From NCBI GenBank assembly GCA_905198155.1, contig CAJKBQ010000048.1, positions 1-12,990 of the forward strand: a stretch of DNA of 12,990 bases, given 5' to 3'. Below the pieces are notes generated by a model, which was not told where the DNA came from, did not search any database, and saw only the letters and a program-made list of their open reading frames with translations. Source of the DNA: an uncultured Eubacteriales bacterium (GTDB lineage: Bacteria; Bacillota; Clostridia; Oscillospirales; Acutalibacteraceae). Shown one piece after another: positions 1 through 6,383 of this stretch; positions within the stretch are counted from its first letter, which is position 1; each line of letters starts with the position of its first letter. Both the position numbers and the translations under genes were made by a program.

Positions 1-822
1 CGTCAGCAGCACCGGCTCCACCATCGCAAACGCGCGGCGCATCAGCTGTTTGTGATCGTTCCAGTCGTCGGGCGCATTCAGCGTCACGGCCACCATCCGC
101 ACCCCGTCCCGCTCGCAGCAGGACACCAGGCATCGGCCGGATTTTTTGGTGAACCCTGTTTTGATGCCGATGCAGCCGTCCATTTCGCGCAGCAGGCGGT
201 TGTGATTATAAAATGTACGGCGGACGGCGGGCGACAGAAAATCCACCGTCATCGTTTGGCGCGACACGATGGACACAAATTCCGGGGACTCCATCGCCGC
301 GCAGCCCAGCAGTGCCATATCGCGCGCGGTGGTGTAGTGTGCGTCGTCGTCCAGACCGGATGCCGTGACGAAATGCGTTCCCGTCATCCCCAATTCGGCC
401 GCACGGCGGTTCATCCTCGCCACGAACGCCGCTTCGCTGCCGTCGAGCGTGATGGCAATCGCCAGCGCCGCGTCGTTGCCGGATTCCAGCATCAGCCCGA
501 CCACCAGGCTGCGCAGTGTCAGCCGGTCGCCGGGTTTCAAATATATGGACGAACCTTCCGTCCGGGTCATCGCGTCCGTCACCGTCACCGGTTCGTCCAG
601 CCGCTCCGATTCCAGTGCCAGCAGCGCCGTCATGATTTTGGTGGTGCTGGCCATCGAAAGACGATCTGTCCCGTGTTTTTCCAGCAGCACCCGCCGGGTC
701 GATGCTTCCATCACCACCGCGGCCGCAGCCGAACATTCGGCCTCCGCCGCCCAGCAGCGCGCGCCCGGCATCAGCAGCAGTGCCGCCGCTGCAATCGCCG
801 CAATTTTCCGTTTGAATTTCAT
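1..822 (-). CDS. D-alanyl-D-alanine carboxypeptidase (S11 family, DacB/DacF-like), C-terminus off window
   Basis: Serine DD-carboxypeptidase that trims the terminal D-Ala from peptidoglycan stem peptides outside the membrane. I translated 274 residues before the frame runs off the left edge. All three penicillin-binding signatures are visible: SxxK as S59-T-T-K62, SGN at 114-116, and KTG at 221-223. The N-terminus has the look of a signal peptide: KFKRK, then an Ala/Leu-rich core, with a probable cut near residues 25-28 (CWA-AEA). ATG at 822 is preceded by a GGAAGGGG ribosome binding site. It is the last visible gene of the operon, 59 bp after ytfJ. By family and position (after scpAB and a GerW gene) it resembles the sporulation carboxypeptidases DacB/DacF that tune spore cortex cross-linking; that role is inferred. 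The C-terminal beta-sheet domain typical of the family would lie outside the window. Confidence 0.95.
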   Translation of the reverse strand, partial: MKFKRKIAAIAAAALLLMPGARCWAAEAECSAAAAVVMEASTRRVLLEKHGTDRLSMASTTKIMTALLALESERLDEPVTVTDAMTRTEGSSIYLKPGDRLTLRSLVVGLMLESGNDAALAIAITLDGSEAAFVARMNRRAAELGMTGTHFVTASGLDDDAHYTTARDMALLGCAAMESPEFVSIVSRQTMTVDFLSPAVRRTFYNHNRLLREMDGCIGIKTGFTKKSGRCLVSCCERDGVRMVAVTLNAPDDWNDHKQLMRRAFAMVEPVLLT

Positions 823-881
823 GCGTCCCGCCCCTTCCGTTCTACTGGATTTTTATGGGCGGCTGACGCAAAAAATGCGTA

Positions 882-1334
882 TCAGTCCAGCTTTTCCGCG
901 ATTTGTTCCGCAGCCTCGGCGGCAATCTCGTCGGCCAGGTCTTCCGCCGGCTGCGCATCGCCTTTCTTTTTGCGGCTTTGGATGAATCCGGTCACTTTGT
1001 CCACCGCTTCCGGCACCATCTCCACCACGCGGTCGAGCGTCGTAAACGGCTGGTTGATCGGCAGCAGCTTCACCTGCGTGCCGCACACCGACAAAAACGC
1101 CACCGGCGCAATCGTGATTCCCGCGCCGCCGCCGCCGCCAAACAGCTCCGCACCGGCCGTTTTGGACGGCAGATCGGAGCCGCCCGCTGCGAACCCGTAC
1201 GTCACTTTGGACACCGGAATCAGCGTCACATCGCCCACCGGAATCGGCGCGCCGATCACTGTGTCTGTATTGACCATGGATTTGATTTTTTCGATGGTTT
1301 TGTCCATCAGGCTTTCCGTAAATTTTTCTGCCAT
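882..1334 (-). CDS. ytfJ: GerW family sporulation protein (YtfJ)
   Basis: 150 residues, the usual length of the YtfJ/GerW family. Visible family features are the opening segment of helix-forming MDKTIEKIKSMVNTDTVIG type, the VTLIPVSKVTYGFAAGGSD segment (about residues 36-54), and the glycine-run block FGGGGGGAG followed by ITIAPVAFL (about 65-80). The C-terminal 30 residues are acidic/Ala-rich and variable. In Bacillus this protein is made in the forespore and is needed for germination with some nutrients; its biochemical activity is unknown. ATG at 1334 has AAAGGAAG about 12 nt upstream. It lies 27 bp after the DUF2953 gene and 59 bp before the carboxypeptidase gene on the same strand. Its presence is the best sign in this window that the organism is a spore former or descends from one. 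Confidence 0.93.
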   Translation of the reverse strand: MAEKFTESLMDKTIEKIKSMVNTDTVIGAPIPVGDVTLIPVSKVTYGFAAGGSDLPSKTAGAELFGGGGGAGITIAPVAFLSVCGTQVKLLPINQPFTTLDRVVEMVPEAVDKVTGFIQSRKKKGDAQPAEDLADEIAAEAAEQIAEKLD

Positions 1335-1361
1335 TATAAATACGCTTCCTTTCTCTGTGCG

Positions 1362-1997
1362 TTACTTGACGGATGCAGCCGTGCTGCGCCGCTTTTGGCG
1401 AATCATCAGCCGCAGGAACCGAACCAGTGCCTGCACTCCGTAGGCTACCGGCCAAATCAGCCGCAGCCGGATGCGGAGCCGGCAATCGACGGACACGCTG
1501 TCCGCCAGGAAATCGGGCGCCACCGTGACCCGGATTCTTTCGGAATGCAGCGCGCCGCTCAGCAGCGTCACCGCCGGATAAACCGCGGCGCACGCTTTGC
1601 CGTACAGGATCGCCGTTTCGGCACTGTCCCCGGCCGCTGCGGAAAAGCGCAGATCCAGCCGCTCAATCACCAGCCGCAGCGTCACGCGCCCCACCAGCCG
1701 CAGCGCGATTGCAATCGCCTGTTTCAGGAACGACACCACGCCAGAAATTCCGTCCGTTTGGCGGATTTCTTGCAGAAGGTTCTGCTTTTTGCCCGATTCG
1801 CCCGGTTTTTCGGGCTTTTCTTTTTTCTTTTGGGGCGGCGCTGCTGCCCGCTCCGGCGCGGGCAGCAGCCGAATCGGCACAAATGCAACCCAGACCGTCA
1901 GCTTCGGTTCCGTCCGGTACGTCAGACACACGCGCACCGGAATCAGCAGAATCAATGCAATCAGTCCCAGCACTGCACCCAGTATAATCCATCCCAT
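1362..1997 (-). CDS. DUF2953 domain-containing membrane protein
   Basis: 211 residues. One N-terminal membrane segment (about residues 2-22, WIILGAVLGLIALILLIPV) leads into a beta-rich stretch (RVCLTYRTEPKLTVWVAFVPIRLLP). A charged Lys/Glu/Pro linker follows (about 55-70), then a helical amphipathic domain with RLVGRVTLRLVIERLDLRF and a basic tail. This layout matches the DUF2953 proteins found in Firmicutes between scpB and ytfJ; no biochemical function is known. I chose ATG at 1997 rather than a longer open frame because GGAG sits 8 nt upstream and the start lies immediately after the scpB stop (1999-2001), so translation is probably coupled. A longer frame would overlap scpB by about 160 bp. 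A membrane-anchored role in sporulation is suggested only by neighbours. Confidence 0.85.
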   Translation of the reverse strand: MGWIILGAVLGLIALILLIPVRVCLTYRTEPKLTVWVAFVPIRLLPAPERAAAPPQKKKEKPEKPGESGKKQNLLQEIRQTDGISGVVSFLKQAIAIALRLVGRVTLRLVIERLDLRFSAAAGDSAETAILYGKACAAVYPAVTLLSGALHSERIRVTVAPDFLADSVSVDCRLRIRLRLIWPVAYGVQALVRFLRLMIRQKRRSTAASVK

Positions 1998-1998
1998 T

Positions 1999-2544
1999 TT
2001 ACGACTCCGTTGGCCAGGCCGCGCCGGGCGTATCCGACGGATGCACCGGCGGCAGCTCATGCAGGTCGCGGATTCCGAAGCACCGCAGGAACTGGTCGGT
2101 CGTCCCGTACAGCAGCGGACGCCCCGGCAGTTCCAATCGGCCGCGCTCTTCGACAAGCCCTTTGTTGACCAACCCGGTCACCACGGCTGCCGAATCGACC
2201 CCGCGAATCTGTTCCACGAATGCGCGTGTCACCGGCTGGTTGTACGCAATGATCGCCAGCACCTCCATCGCCGCCGGCGTCAGCGGCGTGTTGCGGCGCG
2301 TTTCCAGCACGCGGCGGATCGGATCGGCGAACTGCGCTTTGGTGCACAGCTGATACGCGCTGTCCAGCTCGATCAGCTCCACCCCGCGCGACTCGTCCTG
2401 CATCCGCGCCGCCATATCTTCCAGCAGCTGGCGCGCCGCCGGAACGTCAATCGCCAGCGCTTCGGCAATTTTCTCCACCGGGAGCGGTTCTCCGCTCGCA
2501 AACAGCAGCGCTTCCATCGCCGCCTGCAATTCATGAATTTTCAT
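1999..2544 (-). CDS. scpB: SMC-ScpB segregation and condensation protein B
   Basis: 181 residues. ScpB is the dimeric winged-helix (kite) subunit that binds the middle of ScpA and regulates the SMC ATPase ring, which compacts and segregates newly replicated origins in the cytoplasm. Recognisable family text includes LQAAMEALLFASGEPLP at residues 5-21, TPLTPAAMEVLAIIAYNQPVTR in the middle, IRGVDSA, and LVNKGLVEERGR in the second winged helix, then the GRPLLYGTT(D)QFLRCFGI segment. Start: ATG at 2544 follows an AAGGGGGA ribosome binding site about 7 nt upstream; a longer frame to 2610 is possible but has no such support. It overlaps the end of scpA by 14 bp, consistent with coupled translation of the two subunits. 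Confidence 0.96.
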   Translation of the reverse strand: MKIHELQAAMEALLFASGEPLPVEKIAEALAIDVPAARQLLEDMAARMQDESRGVELIELDSAYQLCTKAQFADPIRRVLETRRNTPLTPAAMEVLAIIAYNQPVTRAFVEQIRGVDSAAVVTGLVNKGLVEERGRLELPGRPLLYGTTDQFLRCFGIRDLHELPPVHPSDTPGAAWPTES

Positions 2545-3271
2545 CGGCTTGTCCCCCTTCTTCGTCGGCCGCCGCCGCATGATGGCCGGGCCGCAGCGTG
2601 AGCGCGCCATCGTCGTCCATCGTCACACGCTCGGAGCGGATCAGTTCCAGCATGGCCAAAAAGATCGCCACCAATTCCGAATGCCCGGACGCCGTCGCAA
2701 ACACATCGTCAATATTCACCGGCCGACGCCGCAGCATCCGCAGCACGCGAAATGCGCCCGTCGAAACCGATACCACCGGCCGTGCCACCAGCGCGTGAAA
2801 CGACTCCGCCGGGGGCGGCAGCCGACGGCCCGCGCGTCCGGCGGAAACCAGATACGCTTTCATCAACTCGGTCAGCGCGTGCGTCCGCGTATATGTCTGA
2901 TCCGATTCGATCTCCGTCGGCGTGCGCACAAACCGGTCAAACGAAATCTGCGCCGCCAGCACCTGAGCGATTCGTTTGCATTCCTGATATTCCAGCAGCT
3001 GTCCGGTCAGTTCCTGTTTCAGCTGCTCGGCTTCCGGGCTTTTGGGCAGCAGCGACACCGTTTTGATGTACACCAGCCGCGCCGCCATCTCCAAAAACGA
3101 ACTGGCAACCTCCATCTGCTCCTGCATTTCATGGATTTTGGCCAGATATTGATCCAATAGTTCCGAAATCGAAATATCGTATATATTCAGTTTGTTCTGC
3201 ACAATCAGGTGCAGCAGCAGATCCAGCGGACCTTCAAACACGTCCAGCTTGTACGAAATGGCTTCCGTCAT
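2531..3271 (-). CDS. scpA: Segregation/condensation protein A (kleisin ScpA)
   Basis: 246 residues, normal for ScpA. This is the bacterial kleisin that bridges the two heads of SMC and binds ScpB. The diagnostic N-terminal block reads YKLDVFEGPLDLLLHLI (about residues 7-23), followed by NKLNIYDISISELLDQYL and EVASSFLEMAARLVYIKTVSLLP. The middle is acidic and variable. The C-terminal winged helix (residues about 165-235) contains VARPVVSVSTGAFRVLRML and SELVAIFLAMLELIRSERV. ATG at 3271 has an AAGGGAAGGAAA ribosome binding site. It lies 27 bp downstream of the M50 peptidase gene and overlaps scpB, so both subunits come from one mRNA. Confidence 0.97.
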   Translation of the reverse strand: MTEAISYKLDVFEGPLDLLLHLIVQNKLNIYDISISELLDQYLAKIHEMQEQMEVASSFLEMAARLVYIKTVSLLPKSPEAEQLKQELTGQLLEYQECKRIAQVLAAQISFDRFVRTPTEIESDQTYTRTHALTELMKAYLVSAGRAGRRLPPPAESFHALVARPVVSVSTGAFRVLRMLRRRPVNIDDVFATASGHSELVAIFLAMLELIRSERVTMDDDGALTLRPGHHAAAADEEGGQADENS

Positions 3272-3298
3272 GGTTTCCTTCCCTTCGGGTAATTTCGG

Positions 3299-3970
3299 TC
3301 AAAACAATCCCAGCAGCCGGAATGGTGCGTCCGCAATCGTCATAATCCCCTGGAACGCCCAGCGGTTCAGTGCATCGAGGATAAAATCCAGCCGGCCCGA
3401 AAACACTGCAACCATCAGCACGATCATGATGATCCGCTCGTACCGCGCAACCCACCAGCTGACCCGCTCCGGCAGCACCCACGCGAAAATCCGCGCGCCA
3501 TCCAGCGGCGGAATCGGCAGCAGGTTGAACACCGCCAGCGATACGTTGAGCGTAATCAGATAGTAGAACACCAGCACCGTCGCGTCCGACCGAACACCGA
3601 GCAGATACAATATATTATACAGCACCGCGCTGAGCAGCGCCAGCAGCAGGTTGGACGCCGGTCCCGCCGCCGCAGTAAGCGCCATATCGCGCTTGCGGTG
3701 CTTGAAGTACAGCGGGTTCACCGGCACCGGCTTGGCCCAGCCGAACCCGAACAGCACGATGCACAGCGCACCCATTGGGTCAATGTGCGCCGCCGGGTTG
3801 AATGTATTGCGGCCGCTGCGCAGCGCCGTCGGGTCGCCCAGCCGCGACGCCGCCCATCCGTGGGCGTATTCGTGGATCGGCATAATCCCAAACACCATCA
3901 GCGCACGAACCGCCAGCCCGATCAGCAGCGTCAGGTAATCGCCGCTGCGCACCGCCTGGATGATCCACAT
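3299..3970 (-). CDS. Site-2 protease family protein (peptidase M50, YwhC-like)
   Basis: 223 residues, all of it membrane-rich. It belongs to the short M50 intramembrane zinc metalloproteases without PDZ domains. The metal-binding HExxH is H33-E34-Y-A-H37, inside the first hydrophobic segment. The second signature, NLLPIPPLDG at residues 149-158, supplies the third ligand Asp157. FNPAAHIDPMG (57-67) and AAAGPASNLLLAL (100-112) are further conserved family blocks. Such enzymes cleave substrates within the membrane; the substrate here is unknown. ATG at 3970 has AGGAGGGG about 8 nt upstream. It is the first gene of the scpAB operon, behind the promoter at 4051-4079. Presence of a site-2 protease just before scpAB is common in Clostridia. 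Confidence 0.92.
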   Translation of the reverse strand: MWIIQAVRSGDYLTLLIGLAVRALMVFGIMPIHEYAHGWAASRLGDPTALRSGRNTFNPAAHIDPMGALCIVLFGFGWAKPVPVNPLYFKHRKRDMALTAAAGPASNLLLALLSAVLYNILYLLGVRSDATVLVFYYLITLNVSLAVFNLLPIPPLDGARIFAWVLPERVSWWVARYERIIMIVLMVAVFSGRLDFILDALNRWAFQGIMTIADAPFRLLGLF

Positions 3971-4050
3971 GAACCGTCCCCTCCTTCGATCTGTTTCAAA
4001 ATCAATTCAAAATCCGTCGTTCGCCGGGACGCATACCCCAGCATTTTATT

Positions 4051-4079
4051 ATTATAAACGATTTCGGGGAAAATTACAA
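4051..4079 (-). promoter_or_regulatory. Promoter of the M50-scpA-scpB-DUF2953-ytfJ-dac operon
   Basis: On the minus strand TTGTAA (4074-4079), a 17-nt spacer and a perfect TATAAT (4051-4056). The predicted transcript start near 4045 leaves a leader of about 75 nt to the ATG at 3970. No other convincing promoter was seen before the downstream genes, and their gaps are 0-59 bp, so a single polycistronic mRNA is likely. A sporulation promoter inside the operon cannot be excluded by eye. Confidence 0.75.
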
Positions 4080-4170
4080 GCAATTGACCCATCTGAATGG
4101 ATGAAAAATCAGAATTTTTTTACTTCAAACGGCTTTTTGAAAAATATTTTTGAGAATTTCAAAAAAACAC

Positions 4171-4199
4171 TTGCTTTTATCGCGCGTTTCTGCTAAAAT
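4171..4199 (+). promoter_or_regulatory. rpmB promoter with AT-rich upstream element
   Basis: TTGCTT (4171-4176), 17-nt spacer, TAAAAT (4194-4199), with TGC directly before the -10 forming an extended -10. The preceding 50 bp (about 4115-4170) are rich in A and T tracts, much more so than the surrounding GC-rich DNA, as expected of an UP element at a ribosomal protein gene. Confidence 0.75.
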
Positions 4200-4245
4200 A
4201 ATGCTGTTAATCCATTTGCAGCTGATATAAAGGAGGTGCAGTCAA

Positions 4246-4434
4246 ATGGCAAAGTGCGATTTCTGCGGTAAGGACGTTGCCTTCGGCATTCAAGTTTCCC
4301 ATTCTCACAGACGTTCCAACCGGACTTGGAAACCCAATATTAAGCGTGTCAAGGCAATTGTGGACGGATCTCCGAAGCGTGTTTACGCCTGCACCCGTTG
4401 CTTGCGTTCGGGCAAAGTGACCCGCGCAGTATAA
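4246..4434 (+). CDS. rpmB: 50S ribosomal protein L28, zinc-binding (C+) form
   Basis: 62 residues, a normal short L28. It is a structural protein of the large ribosomal subunit. Two Cys pairs, C4/C7 and C49/C52, form the zinc ribbon of the C+ paralogue; many bacteria also carry a C- copy used under zinc limitation, not seen here. Basic segments SHSHRRSNRTWKPN and RVYACTRCLRSGKV match the family. The ribosome binding site AGGAGGTG (4231-4238) is nearly perfectly complementary to the 16S rRNA end and sits 7 nt before the ATG. The gene stands alone between its own promoter and its own terminator, as is usual for rpmB in Firmicutes. Confidence 0.98.
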   Translation: MAKCDFCGKDVAFGIQVSHSHRRSNRTWKPNIKRVKAIVDGSPKRVYACTRCLRSGKVTRAV

Positions 4435-4458
4435 CATCTGTCACAAAACACGGCAATT

Positions 4459-4487
4459 CGCCGCTCCAACCGGGGCGGCGTTTTTTT
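4459..4487 (+). terminator. Intrinsic terminator of rpmB
   Basis: A 9-bp GC-rich stem, CGCCGCTCC (4459-4467) with GGGGCGGCG (4472-4480, one G-U pair), loop of 4, followed by seven T (4481-4487). It begins 24 bp after the rpmB stop. The last T residues also form the stop codon of the convergent AraC gene. In the other direction no T-run follows the stem, so it should act on rpmB only. Confidence 0.9.
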
Positions 4488-5214
4488 ATTTTCCGCCGCG
4501 GGTCCGGAGTGCGCGCGCCAGCGAGGACGGATTTTCGTACCCCACTTGGACGGCGGCCTGCGCCAGCGTGCAGCCGCGCAGCAGCAGTTCTTCGGCGCGC
4601 ATCAGCCGATACGCGCGCAGATACGCATACGGCGTCTGCCCCATCACCGCTTTGAACCGGCGGATGAAGTAGTTTTCCTCAAAATGCAGCGACCCGGCCA
4701 ATTCCGATATCGTCACCGGTTCCGCATACCGGCGGTGCATCGCGTCCAGCGCCGCGCAGACCGTCCCGTCGGCGCAGTACGGCAGCGGCGCGATATCGTC
4801 CAGCATCGCCAGCGCAACACGCAGCAGGTGAAACCCCAGCCGTTTTCGTTCTTCCTCCGGCGGTTCGTCGCGCCACACCGCCGTCAGCAGCGCCGCCAGT
4901 TCCCGCAGCGGCGAATCGCCCGCCGGATACACCAGCGGACGCGGCGCAACAATCGGCGGCGCCGACAGAAAATCGAAAAACACATGGTCGATCGGGTCGG
5001 CCGCATCGCTGAAAAACCGGGCTTTCAGGTTGTGCGGAAACACATAAAACGTATCCCGCACAAACGGCTCCGGCGTCCCATCCGCGTGCAGAAAATAGCC
5101 CCGTCCGCCGCGGATCAGGTACAGCCGCTGCATTTCGATCGACGGTCGCTGCTGCCAGGAGAGCGGCACCTTTCTGGCCCCGCAGGTATTGATGAAAAAC
5201 GGTTCCTGAATCAT
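4486..5214 (-). CDS. AraC family transcriptional regulator
   Basis: 242 residues. The N-terminal half (about 1-130) is a cupin-like sensing domain of the kind seen in sugar-responsive AraC regulators, with an RLYLIRGGRGYFLHADG segment. The C-terminal part from about residue 151 carries the two helix-turn-helix motifs: VTISELAGSLHFEENYFIRRFKAVMGQTP and, second, TLAQAAVQVGYENPSSLARALR. The protein stops about 12 residues earlier than usual, just after the second recognition helix, and the stop codon lies in the T-run of the rpmB terminator. I chose ATG at 5214 because GGGAGGA lies 5 nt upstream and the promoter at 5289-5317 would not include a longer start. It is divergent from the GH29 gene and is its likely regulator, with the ligand probably a fucosylated sugar; that is inference. 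Confidence 0.92.
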   Translation of the reverse strand: MIQEPFFINTCGARKVPLSWQQRPSIEMQRLYLIRGGRGYFLHADGTPEPFVRDTFYVFPHNLKARFFSDAADPIDHVFFDFLSAPPIVAPRPLVYPAGDSPLRELAALLTAVWRDEPPEEERKRLGFHLLRVALAMLDDIAPLPYCADGTVCAALDAMHRRYAEPVTISELAGSLHFEENYFIRRFKAVMGQTPYAYLRAYRLMRAEELLLRGCTLAQAAVQVGYENPSSLARALRTRGGK

Positions 5215-5264
5215 ATCGTCCTCCCACAAGTCGATTTTGGCATCAACCACGCCGATTTTGGTGC

Positions 5265-5293
5265 TGTACAAATCCCGCTCTGTTCGATATAAT
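5265..5293 (+). promoter_or_regulatory. Promoter of the GH29 gene (weak -35, perfect -10)
   Basis: TGTACA (5265-5270, 4 of 6 matches), 17-nt spacer, TATAAT (5288-5293). The -10 shares five bases with the -10 of the divergent regulator promoter. A poor -35 with a perfect -10 is typical of a promoter that needs an activator, which fits AraC-type control. Confidence 0.6.
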
Positions 5294-5317
5294 AAACCCA
5301 AACGCAGCTTTTGTCAA
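5289..5317 (-). promoter_or_regulatory. Promoter of the AraC-type regulator
   Basis: On the minus strand a perfect TTGACA (5312-5317), 17-nt spacer and TATTAT (5289-5294). Transcription would start near 5281 with a leader of about 65 nt. The -35 lies inside a perfect inverted repeat (5305-5321). Confidence 0.8.
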
Positions 5318-5321
5318 GCTG
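5305..5321. promoter_or_regulatory. Inverted repeat, candidate operator between AraC gene and GH29 gene
   Basis: CAGCTT (5305-5310), 5-nt spacer, AAGCTG (5316-5321): a perfect 6-bp repeat covering the -35 of the regulator gene and lying just after the predicted GH29 start. A protein bound here could block the regulator promoter and affect early GH29 elongation. AraC proteins more often bind direct repeats, so it could equally be an RNA hairpin in the GH29 leader. Confidence 0.4.
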
Positions 5322-5350
5322 ATTTTGGATTCTGAGAGGAGTTTTTGCAA

Positions 5351-6340
5351 ATGACAAACAAAGAATGGTTCAAACAGGCAAAATTCGGGATGATGATCCA
5401 CTTTGGGCTGTATTCCATGCTCGCGGGCGAATGGAAGGGTCGGCGGATCCCGCACATCGGCGAGTGGGCGCAGTCGTACTTCCGGATTCCGAACGCGGAA
5501 TACTGCCAGCTGGCGCAGGCGTTCAACCCAATCCTGTTCAACGCCGACGAATGGGTGCAGCTGGCGCAGGACGCCGGGATGCAGTACCTGGTCGTCACCA
5601 GCAAGCACCACGAAGGCTTTGCCCTGTTCCGCTCGGCGTGGGACAAGTACAACATCGTGGACGGCACGCCGTTCAAGCGCGACCTGATCGGCGAGCTGGC
5701 CGAAGCGTGCAGCAAGCACGGGATGAAGCTGGGCCTGTACTACTCCCAGTCGCTCGACTGGCACGACCCGGACGGCGGCGGATACACCAGCGGTCACACC
5801 AACTGCGGCTGCATGAGCTGGACGAACGACTGGGATTTCCCGGACAATGATCGCAAGGACTACACCCGCTGCTTTGAGGGCAAGATCAAAACGCAGGTGA
5901 AAGAAATCCTGACGCAATACGGCGATCTGTGCCTGATCTGGTTCGACACGCCGCACGACATCTCCGCCGCGCAAAGCCAGGAGCTGTACGATATGGTCAA
6001 ACGGTACCAGCCGGACTGCCTTGTCAACTCCCGCATCGGGAACGGCATCGGCGACTATCACTCCTGCGGCGACAATCAGGTGGATTTCGAAATCGGCAAA
6101 TCGCCGTCGGCCGCGCGCTGCGGCAACGTCGGCGCCGTCACCGGCCTGTATGAATGCCCGGCCACACTGAACGACACGTGGGGCTACAAGGCATTCGACC
6201 AGCACTGGAGGTCGCCGGAACAAGTGCGGGAACTGAAAGACCGCCTGAACGCGCGCGGCATCAACTACCTGCTGAACATCGGGCCGGATCCGCTGGGCCG
6301 GCTGCCGGCCGCAGCAGTGGATGTATTGCAGCACTTGTAA
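5351..6340 (+). CDS. GH29 alpha-L-fucosidase, cytoplasmic, short form
   Basis: 329 residues forming the GH29 TIM-barrel only. The enzyme removes terminal alpha-L-fucose with retention of configuration. Family landmarks: KFGMMIHFGLYS (11-22), the TSKHHEGFALF block (83-93), LGLYYS (127-132), and LIWFDTP with D199, the expected catalytic nucleophile. NYLLNIGPDPLGRLP near the end is also typical. There is no signal peptide, so imported fucosyl-oligosaccharides are the likely substrate. The protein ends at VDVLQHL, before the usual GKWL..NGE.IYGT tail and with no C-terminal beta domain. ATG at 5351 is preferred over TTG at 5345 because AGGAG (5337-5341) is 9 nt away from the former and only 3 from the latter. 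Divergent AraC regulator upstream. No fucose kinase, isomerase or transporter is seen nearby. Confidence 0.93.
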   Translation: MTNKEWFKQAKFGMMIHFGLYSMLAGEWKGRRIPHIGEWAQSYFRIPNAEYCQLAQAFNPILFNADEWVQLAQDAGMQYLVVTSKHHEGFALFRSAWDKYNIVDGTPFKRDLIGELAEACSKHGMKLGLYYSQSLDWHDPDGGGYTSGHTNCGCMSWTNDWDFPDNDRKDYTRCFEGKIKTQVKEILTQYGDLCLIWFDTPHDISAAQSQELYDMVKRYQPDCLVNSRIGNGIGDYHSCGDNQVDFEIGKSPSAARCGNVGAVTGLYECPATLNDTWGYKAFDQHWRSPEQVRELKDRLNARGINYLLNIGPDPLGRLPAAAVDVLQHL

Positions 6341-6351
6341 ACAAATGGAAA

Positions 6352-6383
6352 AAATCGGGGACGCCGCGCGCCCCCGATTTTTT
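6352..6383. terminator. Bidirectional terminator between GH29 gene and recQ
   Basis: Stem AAATCGGGG (6352-6360) with CCCCGATTT (6372-6380), 11-nt GC-rich loop, followed by a T-run to 6383 on the plus strand and by a T-run on the minus strand. It separates the convergent GH29 and recQ genes, whose stops are only 41 bp apart. Confidence 0.9.

Noticed and set aside
863..885. Small hairpin over the ytfJ stop codon
   Set aside because: About 8 bp with a bulge and no T-run; too weak to call a terminator inside the operon.
1998..2156. Upstream start for the DUF2953 gene near 2156
   Set aside because: It would overlap scpB by about 160 bp, and the ATG at 1997 has its own ribosome site followed by a clean membrane anchor.
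52..2168. Long plus-strand open frames (up to about 460 codons) over 52-1443 and 903-2168
   Set aside because: They are antisense to the carboxypeptidase, ytfJ, DUF2953 and scpB genes, are full of His/Arg/Gln as expected of mirror frames in GC-rich DNA, and have no recognisable domain.
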